64,000 bases of DNA from Macrotrachela quadricornifera. Lineage: Eukaryota > Rotifera > Eurotatoria > Philodinida > Philodinidae. Position 1 is the first letter of the stretch; every line of letters begins with the position of its first letter. The notes beneath the pieces were generated by a model, which was not told where the DNA came from, did not search any database, and was given only the letters and a program-made list of their open reading frames with translations. This document shows positions 26,201 to 45,962 of this stretch, piece after piece. The stretch lies in contig JAJEKB010001382.1 of NCBI GenBank assembly GCA_022393335.1, positions 36,323 through 100,322 of the forward strand, given 5' to 3'. Position numbers and translations under genes: made by a program.

Positions 26201-27645
26201 GAACTAATTTCTTTCATATTAATCAAAAACCAGTTTGAAACATATATAATTAAATTTAGAGGATAATTACTTTATTTAGCAGAATTCTAAGGACGAATGT
26301 GGAATGTCTTGTTTTTTTTAAACTCATAAAATAAATGCACTAATAAGATCTATTGAAATAAAGAGTCATTATGACCTTCAAAATTTAAAAAATAGATACT
26401 ATCCATTTTTTTTTTTCATTAGCAAATTTATATACCTATAGCATTTATTATCAAAAATCCTATTAATGTATATTCTAATTTTCTATTATATTCAATTTTT
26501 TTGACATTTTTTTATTCATTAGAAAATCATACTTTTTCATATAATGTTAGTTGTTCTATAAATGTCACATTTATTTTTCTATTCCATAAGATTAAGCTTA
26601 GTAATCAATATAAGAACATATCTTTTTTACAGGTTGAATAGAAAATTATTTTAGTTATAGAAAAAAAGTATCAAAAGTCAACTTATAAGAAATTTTTCGA
26701 TGAAATAAATATATATTTGATTTATAGAGCCATATGTATCTTATTGGTAATAGAGATATAAATTTATTTTTATTTATAACGATAAAAAACCTATTTTTAT
26801 ATGTAATAGATAAATCATATGATAGAATATATTAATTCATATTTTTCTCTTTATTACTAATAATACTTTAACATATAATATTAATTCAAATTGAAGATGA
26901 CATATGTAAGAAAGATTTTCTTGTATAATTCTATTATAAGTTAATTAGATGAAATGAAAGATGAAGTTTTTATAGTAATCATGTACAATTGTAGTTATTC
27001 ATTCAAAAACAAAAAAGAAGTCCTATGTCAGTGGATTGGTGAATGCAAATAATGATAAAATTGAGCAAAAAAAAAATCGTTTTAAGGACATTATCAACTT
27101 GTAGTAGAGACAATATTTGCCATAAAATGCATATATATATATGCGACATCACAAACAGATGTGAAAACAAATAGACAGATTTAAAAAGAAGTTAAGAATG
27201 GTATATAAGAAATTTTTTGATTATTCATTCCCTAACAAGCGTCAATTAAATGTTTATAGTTCTTTATCTGTAAATACTTTCTATGTACTTAATAATAACT
27301 TTTCAATGAAAAAGAATATTTCATAGAAAAAAAAAAAAAATTCTATTAAGGTATATATCTATTTTTTTTTTTCCTTAAAGAAAAATCTTTTTTTTTTTTA
27401 TTCATCATTATAGAAGAATGATAAAGAGATAAAATAAATACGTAATTGTCAGTATTATTATACGGTCACGTAATCAAAAAGGTCAATGGTAAAATGATCA
27501 TCAATTTGAATTATATATGATATTTTTGGTTCATTTTTAGTCTAATACTTTTAAGAAGGATATATATATATATTCAATAATAGATAGAATATGAGATATA
27601 TATTAACCTATTAAAGTGAAACTAGAAAAATACTTTGTATTTTAG
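23235..27645. other. Long intergenic region, no gene recognised
   Basis: 4.4 kb of low-complexity AT-rich DNA with CT-rich (about 23490-23515) and TA tracts. Several short frames exist, but none has a domain or splice support. Confidence 0.4.
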
Positions 27646-29067
27646 ATGAGTAATTTATTATCATCAGATAATTTAACTTTGGCTCAAGATGAAATTGATG
27701 CACTTTGGCATAACATTAATCGTTCACCATCCGATCCTGTTTCTCATTGGATAACGATTGCAAGTTTTATATTTGCTATATTAGGATCAATAAGTAATTT
27801 AATGTCGGTTATTATATTAATTCGTTTAAGTAGTCATTTATCAACATTTGTTTATTTATCTGGTTTATCTTTATCTGATATGATCACATGTATATCAATA
27901 ATAATGACACATGTTGTAGAATTTCTTGTTCAAACACGTCGAACAACATCAATAATAATATTTCTTCGACATGTTGATATTATATTTGGTGCATTAGCTG
28001 CTGGTAGTCGTGTTTTATCATTATGGATATCAACAGCAGTAACAATGGATCGTTGGATATTAATTTGTTATCCAATATATGGTAAAACATTTTGTACATT
28101 AAATCGTGCAAAAATTATTACACGAACATTATTTATCATAGCATTTCTTTATTCAGTACCACTTTTTTTTGAATATGAAATAATTCAAATGCCAAGTGTT
28201 TATCAAATGGTTTATTTTGATAATCAATCATTATCATTAATGGATGAAAGTTTTCATAGAAATAGTATGCTTGTAATTAAAGGTTATAGTGATTTAGCTA
28301 AACGAAGACTTTATCGTTGGGCTTATATGTTTTTTAATGCTATATTTGCATATACATTACCAACAATAATAATTGTTTTTTTTAATATACAATTAATTCG
28401 TGCATTACGTCGTGTTAAATCTCGTACAAAACTTTTAAGACAAAAAAATTCTTCTACATATAAAAATCAACGTCAACATCGTTCTCAACAATCAAAATAT
28501 TCTGTAACAATTATGGTTATTACTATGGTATTAACATTACTTATATGTCGTAGTCCAACAATTCTTATTTGGGTTTTATGGTCATTTGAATTAACAATAA
28601 AAATTTTTTTTGATTCATCATTAAGTTCACTTGTACGACGATTTCAAACAATAGCTAATTTAATTGCTATTATAAATGCTGCAACAAATTTTTTACCATT
28701 TTGTGTATTTGGACAATTATTTCGTACGGAATGTTTAAATATATATTGTTGTAGAAAAATAACACATGAACAATTTTCACAAAAAAAAACTGAAAAATAT
28801 GAAGATAATAAACAACGAATAGAACCAAATATTAATATTCCACAATCAACAATAATTAAAAATGATCATATACAAAAAATTTCACCATTAAATTCTGAAA
28901 TAACATCATCACCTAATCATTCATTTCCTATTTATTCTCAAAGAAATATTATGAAATTAGATGATATACCATATTCTTCGAATATTATTGAACAACAACA
29001 ACAACAACAATATACAAAAACTCCAACAAGTACAATACCATTATTAAAAGAAACAATTGATCTTTGA
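27646..29067 (+). CDS. Rhodopsin-type (peptide-receptor-like) GPCR, single exon, 473 aa
   Basis: Seven hydrophobic segments. TM1 (about residues 38-62) contains GSISN with the conserved Asn. TM2 has LSLSD. TM3 ends in TMDRWILICYP (DRW for DRY). TM5 has the conserved Pro (YTLPTIIIVFFNI). TM6 has CRSP in place of CWxP. TM7 has NAATNFLPF in place of NPxxY. A basic third intracellular loop (about 260-285) is long enough for G-protein coupling. The 100-residue cytoplasmic tail is Asn/Gln-rich with a poly-Gln run near the end. The pattern is closest to FMRFamide/neuropeptide-type receptors, but the ligand cannot be named. The ATG follows GTATTTTAG directly, so a non-coding 5' exon may be spliced just before the start. 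Confidence 0.8.
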   Translation: MSNLLSSDNLTLAQDEIDALWHNINRSPSDPVSHWITIASFIFAILGSISNLMSVIILIRLSSHLSTFVYLSGLSLSDMITCISIIMTHVVEFLVQTRRTTSIIIFLRHVDIIFGALAAGSRVLSLWISTAVTMDRWILICYPIYGKTFCTLNRAKIITRTLFIIAFLYSVPLFFEYEIIQMPSVYQMVYFDNQSLSLMDESFHRNSMLVIKGYSDLAKRRLYRWAYMFFNAIFAYTLPTIIIVFFNIQLIRALRRVKSRTKLLRQKNSSTYKNQRQHRSQQSKYSVTIMVITMVLTLLICRSPTILIWVLWSFELTIKIFFDSSLSSLVRRFQTIANLIAIINAATNFLPFCVFGQLFRTECLNIYCCRKITHEQFSQKKTEKYEDNKQRIEPNINIPQSTIIKNDHIQKISPLNSEITSSPNHSFPIYSQRNIMKLDDIPYSSNIIEQQQQQQYTKTPTSTIPLLKETIDL

Positions 29068-30661
29068 TTTTTTTTATTTATAAAATTAAAGGATTTTATA
29101 AATTGTTTTAATATCATATTTAAATAGATAGATTAAAATAGCTTTTTACTTAATTATAAATGTAATTAAGTAAATTATTTTCTAATAGGATCAATAGAAA
29201 TTAATGTAAAATTTATTTTTATATTATTAAGTCTCTTGTAAAAATATCATCTTTATTAAATCAAAAAATCCCCATATTATTTTCTCCCTGACATGCGTGA
29301 CTTTAATAATTGGATGAAAATTCAAGATTATACTCAATATAAATCAATGATATATACCCTTGATTAAAGATAGATCATTACTATAAAAAAAAATAATTAT
29401 ATATTCGAAAAGCTCAAAGAATTCACTAAAATTCTATATATAAACATTTTCAATTGCATTTTTTCTGTAAAAAATACATCCATGTAAAGTAAAAGACACC
29501 TTCATTTCCAGATTTCTTGGAAATTAATTTTTTTCTCGTAGTTTTATCATGTTTTCTTCAAGTTTATTTTTAATATAATAACATATTCTAACAAAAAATA
29601 AAAGTGTGTGAAATGCTCTATCACCCTGTATATTCATATCAGTTTTAATATGCATCCTCATCTGATGCATTAAAAGAAATAAAAAGAATTGGATAGAACC
29701 AGGGAATCTAGTAATGAAAGTACCTTTATTGTTCTTTATTTTATTTTTTTATTAAACAAATGCAAGTTAAATTGAACGTATATAGAGTTGTAAAGAACTC
29801 TATGCACTATTCGAATATATAACTACGATTTTTTCAAAGTATTCATTAGAAATACTATGTAAAACTATTTTTAACCAAGAAGATATAATAACAGAAATAT
29901 TTCATATCAAAGATCATGTTATTATTCAATGAATTTTTATTTTTATTTGTTTTCTATACAAAACAAATCTGATATTAATAATTAGTATGTCTCAATAACA
30001 CGTGTTTTTATCAAAATTCTATGTATTGACCTTGACATTAATTTATCTACTATAGAATTTGATATGATCAGCGTGTCTTTATCCTTGACATTTTCATACG
30101 AGATCTTTTACAATTAATTAACAATGACATTTAATGAATTTCTATAATATCTTATTAAATCTAAACAATCATTATGATTTTAAACCTTTAATGAAACTAT
30201 ATAAATTTTAAATGTCTGTACATTTAGCATTAATGATTGAATCAATAACAAGCACATATTTAGCAGAAGATTATTGCTTGAAAAAAAAAAAAGAAAAGAA
30301 GAACAAAATAAGCCAAGAACGACTTTTTTTTTTGATACATTCGTTCATTCACTCAGTACAGATTCTGCAATAATAATAATAATAATAGCAAGAAGAAGAG
30401 TGATAACAGGTGCAACGGAAAAGAAAAAAAAAAGAAACAAAATTCAGTTTTATATATGTGTGCACAAAAGAATAGAAAAAGGCACCAAAATGGATCACCA
30501 CACAGCAAAAAAAAGGAGTAAAAAAATTGCACGCCAAATAAGATAATACAAAAAAAAAAAAGAAGAAAAAATTCATTAGTTTATGTTGAATGAATCTGAC
30601 CGACAAGAGAACAAAGAAACACATAATAATCCTCTTGTCTTTCATTCTCGATATAAGATTA
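29068..30661. other. Intergenic region between convergent GPCR and MRCK genes
   Basis: 3' flanks of both genes with A-rich and AAT-repeat tracts (about 30366-30390). No gene is seen. Confidence 0.4.
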
Positions 30662-38135
<7,474 letters not shown>

Positions 38136-40004
38136 TAGTTTTTTAATAGAATTATATATAAAGAAAACGACAATCCATTCACATATATATACATGCACTC
38201 ACGTACATTAATACGTAAATACACCGAAAATTCTCACGATACGATGGATCATCTCTTTGTTGCTTGTTGTTTGTTTACAATACAGAAGAAATAAGTCAGC
38301 CAGACAGATTGTCAAACAGGAAAGAAAAAAAAAATTTGACCGATCAGCGTATAGAGAAACCGCATTAAAAAGTTATTAGCGTTTACTAACGACATCTATA
38401 GATAAAATATAAAAAAATAAATAATAACATTTACAACTATTAGTTGTTTCATAGAATTTTTCCAATAGGAAACATATCAAACAGAAACAACATGAACAGA
38501 ATATCTGGTATATATACTGTTTAATGTATTACTCGGAAAAAAATCGAGCATATATGATACTATTTTGCTGAAAAAAAATCGAAATCTTATTTTTAGAAAC
38601 TTAAAAATTGTATGTAGTTTTAAATTGAGGATTATGCTTTTTATCCAGATGATTACTCTAACTATTGAAAATAGCTATAAGACAATTTACTACTGCATGG
38701 AGTTTTTGATAGTTTCACTAACAAGTAATAAACTCTTCTCCATTATTTTTACTAACGGAATGACATCGATTTTCTTGGATATAAGTACATGTATTGATAT
38801 TTCTTATGTTCTCTAATTCTCTAGTAAATATGTTTTAAATAAAATGTAAGAAAAAAATTTGTTTTAAATTTCCATTGAAAACACTGATCTCATACAGAAG
38901 TAACAATTGATAAGAATGAAGAAAGAACTATAAGAATTATGCATGTAGAAGCAAGCTGTACTATACATTATATAATGTAAGTCAGATGATTATTTTGTTA
39001 TTAATATGGACATGGAATTTGACGTATGTTTGTAGTTATTTATTTATGGGAGAACTGTATTGATGATGAATTTTAATAAAGATTAGACAAAATTGAAAAT
39101 TCTACATATGTTGTTTGAGATTATTAAGTTAAATAAAATAAAATAAATTATTTCATATTATTGCATTTTCTTTAATATCAATTACCTCAGAATAAATTAA
39201 ACTGTTTGTATTTTCCATATTTCTCCTCTATTAGCTCCTTGATTAAAACCAATATTTTATTAGAAGATAGTATGCTGAAAACAGTTTTGGAGTTTAGTCG
39301 CATATAGCTTTGTAGAGAATTTTAAGCGCTATCTTTTCATTAAATATAAGTGTCTTAGTCACAGAAATAATAGTGATGAAGTATTAAAAATACAAGTAGT
39401 CAGATTTATTCTGGGACATCCGATATAATTGTCCTGTTTCTACGACCATCGTATTCCGCCATCATTCGTTTCAACTTATTCATTGAATGTAGATAACGAT
39501 CCAATCATGGTGTGTTTTATCGTTATCACTTCTTTGAATATTAAATATAGTTATTGTTGTATTAAACAACTTTTATATCGATCATCAATTATTAAAGAAT
39601 GCCTGGTAACTAATTTTATTTATTTTTCTCTTATAATTATGTGTGTTTAATTAACTATAAGAAAATACCAATGGCAAATATGAAATACTTTTCTTCTGTT
39701 ACCTTATACAGTGCTTACTGAATATTTCTTGTAGAAACTATTGAAAGAGATATTTTTAAATTGAAAAACTAGAAGATGTTCATATTTAATTATTAAAAAA
39801 AAGGTAAATAATTCAGATATTGAGCTCTGCATAGAAAAATTAGCAACCAATCATCGCTCATCCTTTGATATAAAGTCTTTTATATGTCTTTTTATCCTTT
39901 ATTACCTCACAAATTATCGTTTATCTATCAACGTATCAATAAAACAGTATTCCATGTCTTTTAAACAATATATTTTTTAACATTAGTTACATTATGTAAT
40001 ATAA
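38136..40004. other. Intergenic region between divergent MRCK and alpha-galactosidase genes
   Basis: Must contain promoters for both divergent genes. No coding sequence is supported within it. Confidence 0.4.
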
Positions 40005-42259
40005 ATGGTCTTTAGTATATTTCATTTCTAATATACAAATCTAAGAGATTGGAGTATAATAGATAATTCATTCTTGTGATATTTTTTTTTAAAGTGAATC
40101 AAAATGAAACGATTCATATTTTGGTTGAAACTGAGCATATAGCACTTGTCATTCGAATAAATCAAAATTACGATCCATTAATGATTTATTATGGAAAACG
40201 ACTTCAAAATAAGGAGGACTATGCATCTATTCCAAGTTTTGATGCTATACAACGGAATGGCGATTATACAGGTTTATATAGTTCTGCTTATACACCAAGT
40301 GGTACACGTAATTTACTTGAACCTGCAATACAAGTAATTCATGCTGATGGAAATCCGTCGTTAGATTTAAAATATGTTTCTCATCAGCAAGATACAACAA
40401 ATCAATCAAACGAGATAATATTAACGTCAATTCATCTGAAAGATCCTGTTTATTCATTTGAAGTAATTCTTTATTACAAAGCCTATTACAAAGAAAATGT
40501 TATTGAACAGTGGACAAGTATTAAACATACAGAAGATGATGTTGTACGCTTACAAAAATATAGTTCTACTAATCTATATTTAGCTTCAGCTAATAAATAT
40601 TATCTGACACATTTTCATGGTGATTGGGCACGAGAAATGAATCCAAAAGAAATTCAATTAACTGCAGGTATTAAAATATTAGATACTAAGTTAGGAACAC
40701 GAGCTGATCTTTTTCAACCACCTTCATTTCTTTTATCATTGCATCAACCATTAAATCATGATGATGAAAGTTATGGTGAAGTTTTTGCTGGTACACTTGC
40801 ATGGTCTGGTAATTATCAAATTCAATTTGAAATTGATCCACTTCGTAGTTTGCGTCTTATTGCTGGTATTAATCCATATGCATCGGAATACTATTTAGTA
40901 CCAAATAAAGAATTTATTACACCTAGTTTTCTTTTTACTTATTCTTATCAAGGTTTAGGTGTTGTCAGTCGAAATTGGCATCGATGGGCAAGAAAATATC
41001 GTATACCACAAGGTCAAGGTGATCGATTAACTTTATTAAACAATTGGGAAGCAACTTATTTTAATTTTGATGAACAAATATTAACAACATTAATTAAAGA
41101 TGGCAAAAAATTAGGTGTTGATTTATTTCTTCTTGATGATGGTTGGTTTGGTAACAAATATCCTAGAAATAATGATAGTGCTGGCCTAGGTGATTGGCAA
41201 GAAAATATTAAAAAATTACCACATGGTATTGGTTATTTAGTTAATGAAGCTGAAACAAATGGTATTAAATTTGGTATTTGGATTGAACCAGAAATGGTAA
41301 ATCCAAAAAGTGAACTTTATGAAAATCATCCTGATTGGGTTATTAAACTACCGAATCGTTCTGAATACTACTATCGTAATCAACTCGTACTTGATATGTC
41401 TAATAAGAATGTTCAAGAGTTTGTTTATGATGTTGTCGATCGATTATTTACTGAACATCCAAAGCTTGCTTATATTAAATGGGATTGCAATGCTGTCATT
41501 TATAATGCTTATTCTGCTACAAACTCTCATCAATCTCATCTATACGTTGATTATGTTTACGGTTTATATGATGTTTTAAATCGCCTCCGAAAAAAATATC
41601 CTTCGGTGCCAATTATGTTATGTTCAGGTGGCGGTGGACGAATGGATTATGGTGCTTTACAATATTTCACGGAATTTTGGCCAAGTGATAATACTGATGG
41701 GTTGGAAAGAATATTCATTCAATGGAGTTATTCATTCTTTTTTCCATCAATTGCTACTTGTAATCATGTTACTGATTGGGGCAAACAATCATTAAAATTT
41801 CGAACGGATGTAGCTATGATGGGTAAATTAGGATACGATATTGTTGTAAGCAAACTTGATGAAAATGAACTTATATTCAGTCAACAAGTACTTCAAACTT
41901 ATGCTCGTTTAAAAGATATTATTTGGCAGGGTGATCTATTTCGACTTGTATCACCATATCAAAATGATATCGCATCATTAATGTATGTGAACGAAAATCA
42001 AGATAAAGCAGTGTGGTTTACGTATTTAGTTAGTAATCGTTATCGAGCTGGTAGTAATGGTGCTATACGATTAAAAGGACTTAATCCAACAAAAATTTAT
42101 ATAATTCAAGAGATTAATATTTATCCAGGTAGTAATAACTCAACGATTATTTCTGAAAAATCCTTATCTGGAGATTATCTAATGACGTATGGATTTGATC
42201 CAATGGTAGATATACAACGATCAAGTGTTATCCTTGAGTTGACCCAACATATTTTGTGA
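40005..42259 (+). CDS. GH36 alpha-galactosidase of bacterial type, 724 aa
   Basis: Retaining alpha-galactosidase hydrolysing terminal alpha-1,6-galactose from raffinose-type sugars or galactolipids. The uninterrupted frame (40095..42259) has no ATG near the family N-terminus. A 10-nt first exon (40005..40014) and an 80-bp intron (donor GTATAT, acceptor TTTTTTAAAG) give an N-terminal Met and in-frame joining, so I chose that. Features: N-terminal beta-sandwich with IYYGKRL; TIM barrel with WEATYFNFDE, LFLLDDGWFG and GIWIEPEMVNP; nucleophile Asp467 in YIKWDCN; CSGGGGRMDYG; acid/base Asp535 in WPSDNTDGLER; C-terminal beta domain. Length matches bacterial AgaN/RafA-type enzymes (about 720-740 aa). 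Animal lysosomal alpha-galactosidases are GH27 and much shorter, so acquisition from bacteria is likely. No signal peptide is seen, so the product is probably cytosolic. Confidence 0.88.
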
Positions 42260-42884
42260 AATATTTTATTCGAACTATGTTAATCCTTCATTTATTATAT
42301 CTACGTTATTTTTTTCTAATCTTTCTGTATTCTAATATGAACGAACAAACACTCTGAAACTATGATTTATTAGACGATACACATGATTATCGATTGATTT
42401 GACTTAATATTTATTTATAAAGAATAAATTCTATTTAAAAAAAGCTATTATCATCATATTCTAATCACGAGCGTTACTTGTTTTAAATAGATCATTTCTA
42501 TTATAAAATGTCTTAATAAAACAATAAGAAAAAGCTTATTTTTTATTATTCAAAATACGCTTAAATCAAATCTTTTATTCAATCTTTATCATTATTACGA
42601 TTTCCATGGAGAAATATAATTGTGATTTTAATAAAAGAAATACTTTGAATAATATTTTTAACTATTGCTATTTATATATAATGAGAAAAATGTCATTCTT
42701 TTTATTATATGACCGACAACGAGACAAGAAAATTTTTCTCAATTATTAATGAAACGAAGTGGAATATCACATAAAAATACTGGGAAAAAGTTAATTCCTC
42801 TCACAATATTCTATCTCTTTTTCCTAGAAGCCTTAAGAGATTATAATATTTTCATTGACAATATTATATTAATTCATTAATATT
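42260..42884. other. Intergenic region
   Basis: 3' flank of the alpha-galactosidase and upstream region of the GPCR pseudogene. No gene is seen. Confidence 0.4.
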
Positions 42885-43826
42885 ATGATATCTAACACAG
42901 TAAAATATTGGTGTTATTTAATCGTTTTGATTCCATCAATTTTATGTTCATTATTTGTTCTTTATTATCTTCTTTTCGATCGAACTTTACGTTCTGCACT
43001 TAATAATCATATTATTATTATTCTTCTTTTTATTGGTCTCATTTGTGAAATGACAACTTATCCATGAAGACTTTATTTTTATCAATATCAAGGCATATGG
43101 CAAAGATCAGCAATCTTTTGTCAAATCTGGGGATTTATTGATTGGGGAGTCTTTATCATTTACATAACACTTTTAGCTTGGGCAGCAATTGAAAGACATA
43201 TTCTTATATTTCATAGTAGATGGGTAACAACAAAAATGAAACTATTCTTTATTCATGATCTTCCTATAATTGTTATTGTACTTTATTATTTGATCTTCTA
43301 TATTATTGTTTACTTTTTTTCACCCTGTGAAAATATCTTTGTTTTATCTCGTCCACTTTGTGTTGTCCCATGTTTGTTCTCAAATTATGCTATTGGTATG
43401 TACGACGGAATAGTTCACCAACTTATACCCGGTTTATTAACTATCCTGTTCAGTATGGCTTTATTGATATGTGTTCTGCGTCAAAAATATCGTATGCGTC
43501 AACAGATTCAATGGCGAAAATATCAAAAGATGACGATTCAATTGTTATCTGTTTCATTTCTTTATTTTATATTTTATTTCCCATACATATTAGTGGATAT
43601 TATGATTCTATGTGGTGTACCACATACAAATATTAATACTTTTCTTGACTATACCATATTTTTGTCGTATTTCTTTGTACTTCTGTTTCCTTTTGTTTGT
43701 TTTTTCTCGATGTCTGAACTTCGAACAAAATTGATCAATATCGTAAAATTACGACGGCGAGTAAGACGTATTGATCCTCACATATTAACTATAAAATCTA
43801 ATGTAAATAATCGAATGCGTGTTTAG
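42885..43826 (+). pseudogene. Orphan GPCR with a single in-frame TGA
   Basis: A 313-codon frame encoding a complete seven-helix receptor, interrupted once by TGA at 43065-43067 in the first extracellular-side loop region after Pro60. After the stop the same frame runs on through RLYFYQYQGIWQRSAIFCQI, TM3 with AAIERH (the DRY equivalent), a Cys-bearing second loop, a basic third loop (RQKYRMRQQIQWRKYQK), TM6 with FYFPY and TM7. There is no other lesion. A TGG to TGA change is the simplest explanation (Trp is common there in related receptors; inference). It is either a very recent pseudogene, a polymorphic null allele, or a sequencing error in an intact gene. It belongs to the same broad orphan GPCR group as the gene at 12.1 kb. 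Confidence 0.7.
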
Positions 43827-44249
43827 TAAATAGCATTGTAATATTGTAATAAAATGATGAATTATTCGTCATATTCTAGAAGTTTCTCTGTTTTGAATGA
43901 CGTAAAAATAAACATGATTTAATAAAAATGAAGAAATATATTTATATTAAGATTTAATTATAAAGTTCTAGATTATAAAGTATAATATAAATAATCTTCA
44001 GATATTTTTAATCGTTATGCATTTTTAGGCTATTGCCAGAGAATGTGTTTTGATGAGGAAGGAGATGTGCAATTTATAATTAAAAATGTTACATTTCGAA
44101 TGAGAAGCGATAAACAGAATTTAATAATAAATAGGATTTATTTGAAGAATTTTTCATTAAATTTTATCTCGACAAAATATAATTTAACTAGTAGAAACTC
44201 GTGCATAATACACGGTTCTTTTTTCTTCTTTATCATATGATGTCAAGGC

Positions 44250-45302
44250 GGGATTCCGGAACTTCGCCAACTTTGACTTTCGCCAATTATTGGCGAAATT
44301 CCACAGAATGTATTGGCGAAAGTTCAATGGATCTTCGCCAATTGGAGATTGTCCAACAGATATACCGGTGAATGTCTACTGAACTTTCACCAATTGGCGA
44401 ATTTCCAAGAGATATACTGACGAATATCTAGTACGTATATTGGCGAGAGTCGAATAGATTTTTTTCTTTCAAGTGAGACATTCATATTCTACATAATATA
44501 TGATAATCACGCTTAGTATTATAAAACCGTTATTGGCGATGAATATGCTGGTTCAATTGTTGCATTGTCTTTTCTTAACATCATATCTTCATGAGGTTGT
44601 TCATGAATACCTTCAGGTGTAAGTACAGCATCTGAAGTTGTTGACTGTGGTTGAAGTGGAGGACATATTTGAGATTCAGCACAAGATATAATCTGTTGTA
44701 CTTGAGCTTGTTTACGTTTTTGCTTTAATGAACATTTACGAGCTGTTCTACCAGTCGTTGTTGAAGTTGATGTTGTTTGATCTTGTGAATGAGTTAAATT
44801 TGCATTAGCTTGCGATCTTTATGCTGCTGCACGAGTAGTAGCAGGCATTTGATTAACAATAGCTTTCTGAAAAGCTCGAAATCATATCCTATATATTAAA
44901 TTTTTTACCAACGTATTGATATGAACAGATGTTCAATGTGTTACACTTCATACTTGTCATCACACAAATGATATTAGACTTATTTCGAATAAATCTAAAA
45001 CTACAAATAAAAATTTTGATCATGTCATTTCCAACAATTTTCTTAGCATGTATTTGTTAGTGATCTCTCCAATCGATACCACTATCATTTTGCAATCATC
45101 AAATATCTGAAGGATTTATCGGCGCAAGTCCAGTGGAAATTCGCCAATTGGCCAATGTGAAAAGAGTAAACTGGCGAAAGATCAATGGACACTCGCCAAT
45201 TGGCGAATGTCACGAAGGTACATTGGCGAAAGCACAGTGGACGTTCGCCAATGGCGAAAGTCCAAATTGCGAAAGTCCTAATTGGCGAAGTTCCGGTAAC
45301 CC
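44250..45302. mobile_element. TIR element with subterminal palindromic TTCGCCAATTGGCGAA arrays
   Basis: Flanked by a perfect 8-bp duplication GTCAAGGC (44242-44249 and 45303-45310). The left terminus reads GGGATTCCGGAACTTCGCCA and the right, in reverse, GGGTTACCGGAACTTCGCCA. Each end has about 200 bp packed with short palindromic repeats of TTCGCCAATTGGCGAA, spaced about 35-40 bp apart. The centre holds a decayed coding segment (44530-44885, minus). An 8-bp duplication fits hAT, P or Merlin-type transposases. The terminal GGG is unusual, and I do not assign the superfamily. Confidence 0.85.
44530..44885 (-). pseudogene. Coding-like segment inside the palindrome-rich element
   Basis: About 118 codons on the minus strand with one stop (TAA near 44822) and codon use like the host genes. 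The product would be Thr/Gln/Ser-rich with a basic patch (RTARKCSLKQKRKQAQVQQI) and an acidic C-terminus. No domain is recognised. It could be a remnant of the element's own transposase accessory protein or a captured host exon. Confidence 0.45.
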
Positions 45303-45383
45303 GTCAAGGCTTTGATCTTTCATTCAATAAAAGTATAAGAACATTCGACCTTATGTATATATAGAGCCCGATAACGTCATACT

Positions 45384-45711
45384 CAGTGTTTTACAGAGCT
45401 GCAGAATTTTCCACAAAATCAAAAATTTCCCCACCCGGGGGAAATGTTTTTCGCTTCTCTTAAGCCAATTTTCAAAAAATTTCCCCACCCGGCGGGTGCG
45501 CAAACGGAAGATTCTGCACCTCTGGTGTTTTACCTAGGTTTTGTTTTTCGGATGGGCAAATCAAACTTTCGGGTGGGCGCCGCCCACTCTCATCATGTAA
45601 TAAATAACTTAGTGAAGTAATTTTACGCAATTATCTGTATATTTTAGGGTGGGCGAATGAAAGTTTCGGATGGGCGCCGCCCCCCCCGCCCCCCCGCTAG
45701 GTAAAACACTG
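45384..45711. mobile_element. hAT-type MITE, itself interrupted by a second one
   Basis: The ends CAGTGTTTTA... and ...TAGGTAAAACACTG form terminal inverted repeats (CAGTGTTTTACCTAG). A perfect 8-bp duplication GTCATACT lies at 45376-45383 and 45712-45719. CAGTG termini with 8-bp duplications are hAT hallmarks. Internal GGGTGGGCGCCGCCC blocks are GC-rich, unlike the host DNA. Confidence 0.88.
45394..45524. mobile_element. Inner hAT-type MITE, 131 bp
   Basis: The ends are CAGAGCTGCAGAAT and ATTCTGCACCTCTG (inverted). A perfect 8-bp duplication GTGTTTTA lies at 45386-45393 and 45525-45532, within the terminal repeat of the outer hAT element. Its core holds two inverted TTTCCCCACCCGG blocks. 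Confidence 0.88.
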
Positions 45712-45962
45712 GTCATACTCATATCAAACATATTTTTATAGTCCATGAAATCTTCGATCTTATAGCTTCATCTCACTTGTTCCTCGTGTAGCCTTATCCC
45801 TTATTGGCTTCCTCTGTTCAGGATCTACAGATAGCCCGATAGTATAGCACTTGAGGATCCATGTGTACTTCCATAAGTAGCGCTTGTGAGCTTTCCCTAC
45901 AACCTTGTTTGATCTCTGTCCTGGTGACAGACACACAGACAATCGCGTTTTATTATATAGGT

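Larger units (their letters stand above)
44188..45962 (-). mobile_element. Non-autonomous Helitron, copy C, carrying nested insertions
   Basis: Read on the minus strand, the 5' end is ACCTATATAATAAAACGCG (TC changed to AC), close to the typical TCCTATATAATAA Helitron start, followed by TGTCTGTGTGTCTGTCACC. The 3' end has hairpin CCGTGTATTATGCACG, then AGTTTCTACTAG, followed by a host T (complement of 44187). Without the insertions at 44250..45302 and 45384..45711 (plus their duplicated 8-bp sites) the element is about 0.4 kb, like copies A and B. No Rep/helicase is encoded. Confidence 0.75.

Noticed and set aside
45133..45315. Repetitive open frame (NGESPNCESPNW-like)
   Set aside because: Produced by the TTCGCCAATTGGCGAA array of the TIR element; not a gene.
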